Assembly: GCA_023897205.1 (NCBI GenBank)
Contig: JAHWDD010000005.1
Span: 3,472,001-3,536,000 of the forward strand
Direction: 5' to 3'
DNA length: 64,000 nucleotides
Source: Exophiala sp. HKRS030
Taxonomy: Eukaryota; Ascomycota; Eurotiomycetes; Chaetothyriales; Herpotrichiellaceae
Part shown: positions 23,351 to 34,856 of the stretch, piece after piece
Layout: each line of letters begins with the position of its first letter
Numbering within the stretch: position 1 is the first letter of the stretch
Notes under the pieces: generated by a model
Seen by the model: the letters and a program-made list of their open reading frames with translations, nothing else
Database searches by the model: none
What the model was told of the DNA's origin: nothing
Program-made: the position numbers and the translations under genes

Positions 23351-24457
23351 ACGAAATGTATCCACTTTCCGCCTCTGGTCGGTCATTAATGCTTGAGCAG
23401 AAAAGAAGAAGTCTATAGTGCCATTGTAATCGCCATCATCCTTGTCTTTTCTGGCCCCAGCTGGTACGATCTGGTCTGGTATCGTATAGTCTCATACGGT
23501 TCCATCTCCGAATCAATGAATATATTACCCGCCCTGCCGCCGCTCGAACAGAAAGGTGGCTGAGCAGCGAAAAGACAGAGCAACAAGAGTCTTAGAGGAG
23601 TGGTTTATTTCCTCAACGGGGTTTTCGCTTTACATATCCCTGCGTCCCTCCCTTATTTCGCTCCGTTTTTGTGGTTTGGGAAACCCTCCATTCGCCAGAA
23701 GATCGGGGAAAAGGGATATTCGGGAGAGGGAATCATGTAGAACATCATACAATACACATACAATCAATACACATACAAATGATCGCAGTATAAGCCTCGT
23801 GATCTCTGACCTGGGTCGAGGGTGCCGTGGCTACGGGTCTGGGGCGGGTGAATGGCGTATCGCCCGCGATCAGCTTGTGAACAGTGACACGGTGTTTGCC
23901 ATCCGTTGAGCTGGCATGAACTCTTCTTTCCCCAACCTGTCTGATGCGCATAGCATCGACGGGGGAACCACGACGTAGGGTTTAAAACTACAAAGTGATG
24001 GGTCAGAATACTCATATCAGTTCGGCTGCAACGTTCGGCTAAACCGTTGGTAGAGAAGAAACAATGGAATAGAATAGTTCTGCTTCTGAACTTCGTCCGA
24101 TTAGAAAGCTCTCTAGTCTACTTGAGTAGAAACTGATGATTAAACCCGCCATAGCTCTCTGAGAAAAAGCTACTAGATACCGAGATGCTAGGGGAAATCA
24201 TATTGAAGCAAGAAAGGCTTAAGCAATTCTCCGTGCCACTGAATAGTACACATGATTCGCGACTAAACAATGATCAAACCAACCCCGCCTCATAAGCAGA
24301 GTTGCCTTGGTCAAACAAGCAGTCGATCAAGATCGATGTCAGCTAGGAGCCCGTCACCCAGCGTATTGATGATTGACAGTGGCAATACTCTCTACCTACT
24401 GTGTATTCCCAGAACCAACACAATACGTTTTGTACGCTCGGCCCTCAATGTTGTTTG
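23351..24457. other. Convergent 3' intergenic region
   Basis: Between the 3' ends of REX2 and NST1. A frame at 23556-23909 (+) opens with GTG only and shows no motif. I see no other structure. Confidence 0.5.
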
Positions 24458-27400
24458 TTAGAAACGCGTCATGGGACTGCCGATATCTCCAACAATGGAT
24501 CTTGGTCCGTTGAGATTGTTGCTATCGTCAAGAAACCTAATAGCCTGTCCTTGTCCCCTTGAAGGCGGTTCCGTGATGATTTCAAAAGATCCTCCACCAT
24601 TCTGTGCATTTCCTTCGGTGTCACAGTAAAGCAGCATCTCCTCCATTGACACACCCGACTCATTAGGATCTTTGGGCAAATTAGCATTTAATCTGCGTAG
24701 AACCTCTGTTGCTGGGTGAAATCCAGTAGGATTTGCGCTTGGCAGATGAGACAACTGACGACATGCTTGTACAAGATTTTGTCGAACCAGAATGGGTCTA
24801 GGTAAATGAGATCTAGGAAGTGGTTGTGGGCCACCTCCAATGGCACCAAATGGAGGCTGTGACCAACCTGGACTCGGACGTTGATTTGAAGGAGGGCCCC
24901 AATTTGCCGCGGCAGGCGGTAGACCAGGATTGAAACTCGCCCAACCCGGATTGCCCAAACCACTGAAAGTTTCTTGTTTGTGTTCTGCGAAGCTTGCAAA
25001 GGGTAAGCGAGAAGATCCAGGTGGTCCAAGAGGCGCATGACTGATCCTAGGTTCAAGACCATTTCCCAGAAATGTATCTTCCGAGTCATCCAACAACGCC
25101 TTACTACCAAGCTGTGTAGCCAGTTGATCAACATCAGCATCAGGGGATCGTCGTTGAGGTTTCTGCTTGTCTGGTGTTGTACTCGAAGGTCGAGCTATAG
25201 GACCTGGTCGGGCTATCGGGGCTGGCTGGGACGACGCATCACTAGAAGCTTGTCGCGAATGTGAAGTGGGCTTCGTGACTGGTTGCTGGTTGATCATGGG
25301 TGGTTGGTTGGGAGGGGGAGCAAATGGCATTGGATGTCCTCCTGGGTATGGTCTTGGAAAGCCTGGAGGATATTGCATACCATTTGGAGCAAATCGTTGA
25401 TGATTCCCCATTGGAGGGCCTTGATACATGGGCATCGGAGGCATCATGTTGGGCATCATAGTTCCACCCATAGGAGGACCATTCACTCCGAGTCCAGGCA
25501 GTCCATTCATGGAGTTGAAAGGGTACTGAGGGGCTCGACCATGATTATTGAGGGGAGATCTCGGTGCAGATGGTTGCGGATGATGCAACACCGGCTGGTG
25601 ACCATGAACTTTGACAGGCTGTATAGGTCCAGGTGTATGAGGAATGGCAACGGTTGCAGGCGATGCCGAGCTACCGGAGATTTCTGTACTTGCCTTTTGT
25701 GATCTCGGAGATGATCCATGACTTTGTTGTCCGGGCTGTGAAGGTTGTCTAGTTCTCGCGGCTGGTGTGATGGTTTTCGGAGGGACAATCGGAGTGGCAA
25801 CTTGAAAATGAGGCGATTGTAGATTGGACGATTTTGTCTGGGGGAGTAAACCTGGAGGCAATGCGACAGGCTGATTCCTCGGAGGGAAATGATTGGCGTG
25901 AGGTTTGGACTCTTTATCAGCCTTTTGACTGGACTCTGTCTCCTTTCTTGACTGTTGATCCCTTGCCAGCTTCTCTTTCTCTTCTTTGGCCTTACGTTCT
26001 CGGGCTTCCTTTTCTTTTGCCTCGCGCTCTTGACGTTCTTTCTTCTTGAGTTCCTCTCGCTTCAGGCGCTCACGTTCTTTGGCTTCACGTTGTTTCTTTT
26101 CGGCCTCGGCTTGACGTTCGCGTTGCTCCTGCTGTCGCCGCTGCTTTTCAGCTTCCTTCCGAAGTCGCTCGTCTTCAGCAGCTTTTTTCTCAGCTTCGCG
26201 CTTTTTACGCTGTTCTTCCTTTCGCTGGCGCTGCTCTTCCAGCCTTTTCTCCTCGAGTTCTCGCAGGGCCTGTTCTTGAGCGGCTTTCTCGGCATCCTTT
26301 TTGGACTTTTCTTCGTCCTTTGCAAGCTTTTGTAGCCGCTTCTTCTCCTTTCGTTTGGCGGCTTCTCTAGCTTTCTTGTCTTGACGTTGAGAATCCAGTC
26401 GACTTTCTTCGTCCAGTTCTTCGAGCAGTTTCCTCTGTCGTTCGGCGGCTACCTTTTCTCGATAAGCGGTTAAGACGCGTTGCTCAAACATACGAGCAGC
26501 AAAGATTTGGAACATTCGACGACCTTCTTCCATGCGTTGTTCTTCCGTCATGGAGTCCTGGAAAAAAGTTAGGTTGGAGAAGGAAGAAATGATGTTGTGG
26601 AATTCTGGGATTACCATCTCGTCGCCTTCAAATTCATCCTCTTGACTGTCATAATCATCATCTTCTTCGTCGTCGTCATAATCATCGTCATCATCTATAG
26701 GAGGATGATTGTGACCTTGATCAATATCACGATGAGTTAAAGCTTGAGAATGGTAATGAAGGTCTTCCTCACGTTGCATACGCCTCTCCGCCAATTGCTC
26801 CATCATGTCAATGAAATGTTTTCCATCATTCTTCAAGAGGTCGTCAGCGACAGTAAGTATGCCATCTAATTGGAGGTCAGTTCCCGAAGGGATGATGTGG
26901 GCACAGGGCTGGTCAAACCTTTGACAGTCAAGCTGTTGCCGAATTGGAAGAAGTCGGGAGGACCAGGTGGTAAGCCGTGATGAAAATCGCCATCATCTTC
27001 ACTGTATGTTTCATCCTCGTCATCATCATACTGATCCTCATCGTCTTCCAAGTCATCTTCTTCGTCCTGATGAATTTCATGTACACGACCTCTCGAAGGA
27101 AAAGAACCGGCCATTGGTTGAGAAATTCGAGAAAAGGCAGGTCTGGGAGGAGCCATGAGTTGTGGTGCTTGAGAAATATCGCCGTTGTGGTTGGCGAACT
27201 GTTCAAGTTCCTCGTAGTAAGCATCGTAGAGAACCTCCAACTCCTCTTCAATGGCGGTACGTTTCCGGCCACAGACAGAACATGAACAAGAATGTTTCTG
27301 TTGCTCCTTCATCTTGCGCAAAACGGCTTCCTTTTCTACCTTGACCAGAGATCTCCGCTCATCCTCGCCTAATTCCAACCAGAATTGCTTGATGTTCTCA

Positions 27401-27960
27401 CGTTCGGCCTGAGTGGAGGTATTCCAGATCTGATCACTAGACAGTTTGTGGGAGGCGCGAATGGCGGCATTGGACAGGGTGGGAATTTGAGGCTTGGAAA
27501 GGATGGTGGAGGTTCTAGATATGGGATTGGAGTGATTGGAGTGATTTGCGTGGTTTGTTTGGTTGGACTTGGACTTGGACTTCTTCCTCTTGGTCGTATT
27601 TAGCCAGGAACTATCAGGCAAGGATTCGTTGTTTGGAGGGTAATTCGGGTCATCGTCGCCGGAGTAGAAAGCGTCGTCGGGACTTGTTGGATCGGGGAAG
27701 TCGGGTTCTTCTGTGAAGATACCTTTGACAGGAGGACGACCTTTTCGGGGCGGGGGCGGAGATGTATTGCCATTCCGAGGATGGGGCAGATGTGAGTCGT
27801 CGTGGTTTGAAGGATCTGCGGAACCTTGTTGTCGTTTTGCAGCCTCTTTTGCCCTTCGCTTTGCCTTCTTCCGATTGACATTGGTGGTGGATTGTGGTGG
27901 TTCTGGGGCAGATTCGGTAGTGTCGCCGGTTTTGTTATCAGGTTTATCTTTGGAAGGCAT
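24458..27960 (-). CDS. NST1: Stress response protein Nst1
   Basis: Large cytoplasmic protein whose yeast homologue is a negative regulator of salt tolerance. ATG is at 27960 ([13 protein letters not shown]), followed by the conserved [16 protein letters not shown]. An acidic stretch precedes a 53-nt intron (26866-26918), after which the hallmark [18 protein letters not shown] appears. Next come [10 protein letters not shown], a very long charged Arg/Glu/Lys coiled coil (about residues 480-650) and a Pro/Gln/Gly-rich low-complexity C-terminus ending MTRF. Total about 1149 aa in two exons, normal for the family. No frameshift was seen in 3.4 kb of coding sequence. Long antisense frames across the coiled coil are compositional shadows. 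Confidence 0.95.
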
Positions 27961-28920
27961 GATGTAGGAAGGTGTGTGAATTTTGTAGAGGTATCGGTTG
28001 GGACTAGGGCATGGTGTTGAGGGAGGGAGGAAGGTGTGCTGACCAAAGTGGTGGGTGGCGGCGGCGGTAGGGTGGTGGTGGAGGAGGAGGAGAAAGAAGA
28101 AATGAGGTTGAAGTGAGTGTGAATGGAAATCCGACGTCGTCAAGTTTGGAGATGAAGTGGAAGGAGCGAGTTCACCAACTCACTAACTAACTAGTTAGTT
28201 AACTGGTTAGTGAATGCGTGGGACCCAGCCCTGCAGGTAGTAGGGCCGCCTGCTGTGAGAGTCACAGGTTACAGTACCAAGGACGGAGTGGTGATTTAGG
28301 CTAGTTGGTACAGGCACCGAGCAAGTGCTTTCGTGGGGCAATTCTGTGGAAGTAGTGGAAGGAATGCCCGAACGTTATACCTAAAAAAAGTGGCAGGGGG
28401 ATAGGGCAGGCTGAGTTGGGCACCTAGTTGAGGGTTAAAAGGCTTGCGGACGCTGTAAAATTAGGCATGGTTAGGTTGGTGGGCACCTGGGGCCTGCTCC
28501 TTGCAGGCCTTGTGGCGCTTGGGCCATTCTTTTTCGGTTCTTCCCACACTCGCATACTCGCTTGTGAGGTCGACGTCACGTGGCATGGACTAGGCCGCGC
28601 ACTCCGCAGTAGTTTGTACAGAGGACCAAGAATACACCCTGTACCTACGCCATAGGTATCGACTTGCGGAATTGGCATGTATTAGGTACTTGGTATTTAC
28701 TCCCTGGTGCGGCGCCTGTTAATAAAGGCTAATCAGCGAGGTGTCCCGCTAACTGATTAGTACGGCTGCTAAGTGCCAAGTTCTACGCGACCAAGTCAGA
28801 TAGTGTTCTTTGTCACTGGCCGTTTTAACCAACCAGTGAGTTAGTCACTGCAGGCCTTGCCCCGGTTCCCAATCTATCAATATGAAACGGTACTTTGGTT
28901 TGTCATGAACCTACTGTATG

Positions 28921-29063
28921 TACAGTGCTATGCAAAAAGTATTTGCACACTTGCCGCTTTAATTTGCCCAATAGGCCAATCACAAGCTTCAAAACAAGAT
29001 TTGAGCCAATCAAAGTAGCAGGCTATTTTAAGGGTGTGCAAATACTTTTTGCATAGCACTGTA
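28921..29063. mobile_element. Tc1/mariner-like MITE, TA target duplication
   Basis: A 139-bp element at 28923-29061 with perfect 28-bp terminal inverted repeats beginning CAGTGCTATGCAAAAAG, flanked on both sides by TA. The interior of about 83 bp has no coding capacity. CAGTG ends and a TA duplication are characteristic of Tc1/mariner transposons, so this is a non-autonomous derivative. The flanking ATG/CAT extends the palindrome by three bases. Confidence 0.85.
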
Positions 29064-29317
29064 CATGAATAGATATCGCTCCGTTCTGAAATAGTGGTAG
29101 TGAGAATTTATCGAGCCAAGTCCCAGATCATCTCTGCCAGAGCCGTTGTAACTAGCCACTTTGCTAATGATTACCGAGTATCAAGGGACTACCGTAAATA
29201 CCTTGGTACTTATGTTCGTACGTAATTGTCCATGTCAAGGACTTTGTGTACTTTGGAGGCACCTAATGTGTATCTCTTATAGTTAAAGAGACCTGCTTGG
29301 AGGCTGTCTGTTCACCC

Positions 29318-29361
29318 ATTAGGCACCTATTAGGCACCTATTAGGCACCTATTAGGCCCCT
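29318..29361. repeat. 11-bp minisatellite, four copies
   Basis: Four head-to-tail copies of ATTAGGCACCT; the last copy has one mismatch (CCC for CAC). The core TTAGGCACC recurs near 61351. Confidence 0.9.
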
Positions 29362-30164
29362 ACTAAGTACTTAGTATTTAGCTACCGTCGGTTCACTCTC
29401 GGCGCCTGCAAGTTTCCACCCGTTCCAAGGTTTTATCTCTTGCTCCTTCCTTCCTTGAACCTTCCACAAAAGTGCAACCGCCATGCCTTCGCCTTCACCT
29501 TCACCTTCGTGACCGCAACCTCCATTCTCCATCCTCAATCCCAACCTTTGCCTTTCGCATCTCTTCACAACTTCCACCACGATTTCAACTCCAGTATCCC
29601 ACTCGACCTCCCTCTGCGTCCCTTCTACCTTACATCCGCACCTTGAAATCATCGGCGTCGACCTCACATAGACCCGACTTTCCTTTGTCACCACCACTCC
29701 ACTCACCTTGTCCATCACATTCTGGCTGCGCCTCCTTCCGACCATCTTCCGCCGTCTTTCCCATATAAAGCCAACAAACGGACCCCACGAACATTGTATC
29801 CATTCTACTCATTTCGCTCGAGCTAGTTTCACCTCTTGACATAACCCAATATCCTTCATCAGTACATTTAGTCCGTCCAGAGCTCAACTTCAATTGCGAC
29901 AACCACCGTCCGACTTCCACCTCAACTTTCTCAACCTACCGTTCCACCGCTACATCCGACTACAGTTACACCACTAACCGGCTTCATATCACCAACCAAT
30001 TTCCTCCGTACTCTGGTCTGTCTTCGCTTCTTGTTCAATTCAAGTTTCTCTCATACATCAACCATAATCTCTGGTCGCCGCGTAACCCCAGCCTTGTCAA
30101 CCCTTGCTTGGTTGCCAGCGTCGCTCGGGCTCACCTGATCCGAGTTGACGAGAGTTGGTTCAAA

Positions 30165-30842
30165 ATGGCTGAAAATCAGGCACAACAGAATGTTATGAGA
30201 AGGTAACTTATTTCTTGCTCCGCTCACCCGACGTATATCTTGACCTCGGACACGAATTGATCATTTGATAGGAAACTAGTCATCATAGGCGACGGCGCAT
30301 GCGGCAAAACTTCGCTTCTCTCGGTGTTCACGCTCGGATATTTTCCAACACACTACGTTCCGACTGTTTTCGAAAATTATGTCACAGATTGTCGAGTCGA
30401 TGGAAGATCCGTGCAATTGGCGCTATGGGATACCGCCGGTCAGGAGGACTACGAAAGATTACGGCCCCTAGCATACGCCAAATCACACGTCATTCTCATC
30501 GGTTTTAGCGTCGATACTCCCGATAGTTTGGAGAACGTACGACACAAGTGGATCGAAGAAGCAAGAGAGAGATGTCCCGAAGTTCCAATCATCTTGGTCG
30601 GTCTCAAAAAAGATTTAAGAGAAGATCCTGTCGCGATCGAGGAGATGCGAAGGAGGAGCCAGAGATTCGTCACTTCCCGAGAAGGTCAAGAGATGGCTCA
30701 AGCTTGTGGAGCCCGAAAATACCTCGAATGTTCGAGTTTGACTGGTGAAGGAGTCGACGATGTCTTTGAAGCCGCCACCAGAGCAGCTTTGCTCAACTTC
30801 ACTGACAAGCAAGGAGGTGGTGGTTGTTGTGTCATTCTATGA
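30165..30842 (+). CDS. RHO2: Rho2-type small GTPase
   Basis: Membrane-anchored Rho GTPase controlling cell polarity and wall synthesis. Exon 1 (30165-30202) encodes [13 protein letters not shown]; an intron at 30203-30271 precedes [18 protein letters not shown]. Visible are the P-loop GDGACGKTS, switch [13 protein letters not shown], switch [18 protein letters not shown], the guanine-binding [12 protein letters not shown] and the CaaX box CVIL preceded by another Cys. The Leu at the end predicts geranylgeranylation, with palmitoylation possible on the adjacent Cys. [17 protein letters not shown] and [12 protein letters not shown] are closer to Rho2 than to Rho1, Rho3 or Cdc42. 202 aa, normal length. 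Confidence 0.95.
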
Positions 30843-32117
30843 TGTCAAAATATGCCCAAGTCATATCTTTGTTTGATGTTTGGAGAAAAACCCTCAGTAC
30901 AGGCAGGCGGTCTGGGAGTAATGACCTTTCTAGAATTGATCCTTGTCATTGAAATGAATGAGGAAAAAAGAACCATTTTGTAAACCGTTGTTTGGACACA
31001 AGTTATGCAAAACATATCTGGAGTTTTGGAACAACTGGGACAAAAAGCCACACGCATAATCCCGACCTCTGGCCGATGAAACATTCTACTATTTTTTTTA
31101 ACCACCAAATGACAAATCTTGATCCATGACATGATGACAATCAAACCACTTGTTCACATTTCCTCAGTTGTCATTCTCCAACATCTTGCCGCCGAAGTTG
31201 AGTATTTCGAGCTTGTCCACAGACGAACAGTCGAGACTCGAGATACGAGATGGCCTCGAGCAGAGCCCCAGAGGCCAGATGCCATCAAGAAGATAATATC
31301 GTATTGGTACACTAATCTAACTGAGCATTCCACTGGTTGACAGGTATTATTTTCACACACACCCACGACCCATGTGATGAATGCCCATGTGATACGCTGA
31401 GACACATGTAGTCCATGCCCATGCACGCACTCATTCATGCATGCTTATGTTTATGCTTGTAGGAATTCAGATGAAGTCCAGTGAAGTCCCCGGAATGATA
31501 TCAAACCCCGTTCAGCAGTCCTGAACCTTGCTATTCTGAGATGGCGTGTAGGATGTCGCGTTCGGTATGGTATCAGGGTGGATGTCGCAAGAGAATAGAT
31601 GTGTGGATTATGAGGAGCCAAGACCTTGTTTTCTCGCCCGTTAACTTGTCTTGAGGGTATTGAATTTCGTCGGATTGATGGTTTGTCGTTCTCACTCATC
31701 GACACGACAGGGGTACTTGATAGGAAAATTCCTCCCGGTTGAGAACATCGACCGTAGAAAGCGGTAACGTGCGCTGGCGATTGCTTGACATGCATTTGGG
31801 TTTCCCCTTCCCCTTTCTCTCTTCAACACGGCCAAAACATGCTGTCTTAGCATGCGTCCATATGATGACGTTCGAGACGAGGAGGATGTGAACCATAGGA
31901 CGCTCGAATGGTCGAAGTAGCAGGTGGAAACCTACCATTCTGAGTGGGCTCCAGGAGCTCGCCCTTTCCGCTTGCCGGAAGGCATTCCTTCGTTTGGGCA
32001 CGGCTCCGAATCTTTGGTGTTCATCTTGCCAACCATCACACCCACACGATCAATTCAACCCTAACACTTCCATATTTTCCACCTCTCATCTTCCCGCTTC
32101 ACCACCGGAATTCAAAT
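30843..32117. other. Convergent 3' intergenic region
   Basis: Between the 3' ends of RHO2 and mL40. Frames at 31451-31795 and 31696-32001 (-) have no recognisable motif. No RNA gene or repeat was seen. Confidence 0.45.
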
Positions 32118-32885
32118 CTACCTCTTCCATTCCGCATCCCACACCTTCGCCTTATTCCCGACAGCCTCTTGCGCGGTCGTCTGACTACCCGCACCCAGGC
32201 CACCGGTGCTGCCCATCCATTCGACCAAGCCGCGGGAATACTCGATCGGTACGCCACCGCCTCTTTCGGGAATACTCCAAACACCTGTCTTCATCTGGGC
32301 CTTGCGGAACAACTTGCCGCCATCACCGATATTCGTGCGTAGTTCTTCGTTCGCGGCTGCCATCGCGTTGTATTGTCTTTCGAGCTCGAGTTGTCGGCTG
32401 TTTCGTAGTTTTGCGTTGTACAGCGACCATGCGCGGTGGATCGTCCAGTGTCGTAGGTAGCGTGTACGTGAGAACCGGAGAGGGCGCGGCGTGTGGAAAG
32501 TTGGGTGGTTGAGGAAGTATCGGATTAGAGCTATGAGAGAAGAACAAGGAGGTTAGAAGGATGGATGTACAACGTCTGACGGGAGTAGATTGAAGAAGCG
32601 AGAAGAGGTATCGAGAGGAGAGGATAGGGAGATTCTCATACTTATTCTCCGATCTGGTCTGGCTCCTTTCCCTTTCTTCGGTGCGAGATGAGCTGCACTT
32701 GTCGAGAATGCCGTCGACTGTTGTTGCAGTAATGAGGAGAGCTGCGGCTTCTGCTGTTGTTGATAAGATGCTCCGGCAGCTTTGAACGTGGATCGGCCTA
32801 GCAAAGAACTCGGCGCTGCTGGCCGGAGAGGAATCTGAAACGCGTGTGCTAACGCTGAGCGCAGCGTCGGTGGTGAGATGTGCAT
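32118..32885 (-). CDS. MRPL28: Mitochondrial large-subunit ribosomal protein mL40
   Basis: Component of the mitochondrial 54S ribosomal subunit. Exon 1 (32885-32642) gives an Arg/Ser/Ala-rich presequence starting MHISPPTLRSALAHAFQIP, then PKKGKGARPDRRI. A 111-nt intron (32641-32531) is followed by TLIRYFLNHPTFHTPRPL, RFSRTRYLRHWTIHRAW and LELERQYNAMAAANEELR, the mL40/Mrpl28 core. 218 aa; stop TAG at 32118-32120. The phase across the intron is consistent. Identification rests on the RPLRFSR...RHWTIHRAW signature. Confidence 0.88.
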
Positions 32886-33449
32886 TGTGGGATAAGTGTA
32901 CCCGACTCAGCCCTTACCCTTCGACGAAGAAGATGAGAGAGATGGTGATCTGAAGGCAACTGAGTATCCTCTCGGAGCTCAATGCACTGGGTGGAACATT
33001 TTCAGAAAGTCGAGGCTTGGCATGTTTGGGCAATTTGTGACTTGATATGCAGGTCCTGCAGGTTAAGACTAGACAAGGCTGAATTTCAGCCTTGTATCCG
33101 TTTTGAATACGGATTTGACTTGTCAAAGGCTGGCAACATACACAGTCCCGACAAGGTTGAGCCCTTACTCCTCAATCCTAATGTCACAAGAAAAGTCATT
33201 CGTCGAGCACTTGTTACTGCTCGGTGGATTTGGCGATGGCTCACCATACTCATGATACATTTGCGAGTTTGGCTCGTGATCACAATCTTGGACGTATACT
33301 TATTGTAGAGAATGATTCTAATGCTACATAACGTTACCTGATCAAGTTGATGCTTGTCAGTGAGTTTGCATGATTCGTACAGGCCCGATATGTCTATTAA
33401 CGACCCTTTCAACCCAGAACCAAAACAACCCTACCACAATATCCCTTCC
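32886..33449. other. Intergenic region with clustered hairpins
   Basis: Between mL40 and the RING-CH gene, both on the minus strand. Apart from the hairpin cluster at 33048-33127 I see no feature; a frame at 32982-33308 (+) spans the hairpins and looks fortuitous. Confidence 0.5.
33048..33127. repeat. Cluster of four adjacent hairpins
   Basis: Four consecutive perfect inverted repeats in 80 bp: TGCAGG/CCTGCA at 33048-33060; ACAAGGCTGA/TCAGCCTTGT (3-nt loop) at 33073-33095; ATCCGT/ACGGAT (7-nt loop) at 33096-33114; TTTGAC/GTCAAA (2-nt loop) at 33114-33127. Their role is unknown. Confidence 0.75.
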
Positions 33450-34856
33450 TTAGATCGAATACTTCTTGGTTTTCTTATCGTAATCCATAATCCTTCTTTG
33501 TTGATGACTCTGGGCTAGTCGCCATCTGCAATACAAGACCAGTGCATCTTTCAAAACCACGAACAAGGCCCCTCCAACGACACTCCTTCCCCATTTGGTT
33601 CGAAGTAAACCAGGTCGACCTCTGAGAGTGTTTGCAGGCCCTAGCCATGAGGTGGGTAGTGCCAGATTCAGCAGCTCACCCATTCCCGCAGCCACCGCCG
33701 GAAATGCCAGTGCTCCGAATATTGTCTGTCCGAGGCTCGATGTTCCTTCAACGATCAAATCGCCTCTTTCGCCCAAAAGACGATGTACGTGACCATTCTG
33801 TTGCTGGGGAGGTTGACCATTGGCCGCATTCCCGTCAGCTTGTCCTGGGTTGGCACCATCGGCTTGTTGCTCTCCATTCTGAAGATTTTCTGGGTTTTGT
33901 TCGAATTGGCCTGGCACAACACCCGGGGCTTGGCCCAACAATTCCTCATCATCCTCCTCTTCGACAATCTCAGCACCAAAATTAATCTCTAACACGACGC
34001 CATCAGCTGCTTGTGCATTGGCAAGATCAGCAGCGTTCTGTTCTTGACCCTCAGCAAGCTCACCGCCGCGTGGTTGAACCTCGGCGATCCATTTCTTATT
34101 GAGATCGCAAAAGGCTTTATGATATCCCCAGTTGTAAATAGACCGTACAGCTGGCAGACAGGCAAAGACTGTACTCGGTAGTGGTGGCCAAACAGTAGTG
34201 TCAAGTTCGAACTTGTCGGTGATTTGTGTAGAGAGAAGGAAGAGGGTGCCAGTAGGTAGCACAAAGTCGGCATAACTGGTCCTTGCAAAAATGAGATTGA
34301 TAGGGATCAGAGAATAAGCAGTCAGCCAGCTATATCGATGGGCCGACATCTCTAGAATTCGCCGGGCATCCTTTTCACCAAAAACCCAATAAACCGAGGA
34401 GAAGCCGTGCAGCCAGAGTCCCATCCAGAATGTGCCTGATAATGAGATACCGACTGCGGGTAGGACTGCTCTTGCCAGCGCTCTGTCAACCGCCCGGTAT
34501 GCGTCAACCACGTAGCTTCTGGGTCTTGAGACCTTGATTTCTGATCGGCATTGTGGACAGAGTATTTGCGGTTGACCTTTTCGTTTTATTGTTTTGGGAT
34601 CCTCCAGATTGCTGATCCAATCCAACAAGCAATCTTCATGAGCCGTCAGACTACATGAACAAGGCGATCGCCAGACCGGGGGATTGTTTGGGTCATCTTC
34701 GCTAATGTCACTCATACAAATCCAACATTTCTTTCCGAATGTAGAGGACCGTGAGAGTGGTGGTGGGCGGGAAGAGGCATTTGGAGGTGTGTCAATATGT
34801 TGCGGATCGGTATTGCTACGGTCAAGAAGAACGGTATCGGAGTCCTCTGAACTCAT
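33450..34856 (-). CDS. RING-CH (MARCH-type) membrane E3 ubiquitin ligase
   Basis: Probable membrane-embedded ubiquitin ligase. From ATG 34856 (MSSEDSDTVLLDRSN; the frame runs further only to a GTG) the RING-CH domain starts at Cys44: KKCWICMSDIS, WRSPCSCSLTAHEDCLLDWI, then ILCPQCRSEI, giving the C4HC3 arrangement. Several hydrophobic segments follow (AVLPAVGISLSGTFWMGLW, SWLTAYSLIPINLIFA, TIFGALAFPAVAAGMGELL, VVGGALFVVLKDALVL), with a Glu/Gln/Asn-rich acidic linker between them. 468 aa, one exon, frame intact. Similar to fungal MARCH-like proteins; the substrate is unknown. It is divergent from the galactokinase gene across an 820-bp promoter. Confidence 0.88.
   Translation of the reverse strand: MSSEDSDTVLLDRSNTDPQHIDTPPNASSRPPPLSRSSTFGKKCWICMSDISEDDPNNPPVWRSPCSCSLTAHEDCLLDWISNLEDPKTIKRKGQPQILCPQCRSEIKVSRPRSYVVDAYRAVDRALARAVLPAVGISLSGTFWMGLWLHGFSSVYWVFGEKDARRILEMSAHRYSWLTAYSLIPINLIFARTSYADFVLPTGTLFLLSTQITDKFELDTTVWPPLPSTVFACLPAVRSIYNWGYHKAFCDLNKKWIAEVQPRGGELAEGQEQNAADLANAQAADGVVLEINFGAEIVEEEDDEELLGQAPGVVPGQFEQNPENLQNGEQQADGANPGQADGNAANGQPPQQQNGHVHRLLGERGDLIVEGTSSLGQTIFGALAFPAVAAGMGELLNLALPTSWLGPANTLRGRPGLLRTKWGRSVVGGALFVVLKDALVLYCRWRLAQSHQQRRIMDYDKKTKKYSI

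Larger units (their letters stand above)
27961..30164. other. Divergent intergenic region NST1-RHO2
   Basis: About 2.2 kb holding the NST1 promoter, a TAAC/GTTA-rich stretch at about 28180-28215, a MITE (28921-29063), an 11-bp minisatellite (29318-29361), a TATAAA at about 29763 and a long C/A/T-rich RHO2 leader (29380-30164). Several short frames are present; none is convincing. Confidence 0.6.

Noticed and set aside
25955..26335. Leu/Phe-rich 126-aa plus-strand frame resembling a membrane protein
   Set aside because: It is the antisense of the Lys/Glu/Arg coiled coil of NST1; AAG/GAG codons read backwards as CTT/CTC.
32982..33308. 108-aa frame spanning the hairpin cluster
   Set aside because: It crosses four hairpins, shows no family motif, and lies entirely in the spacer.
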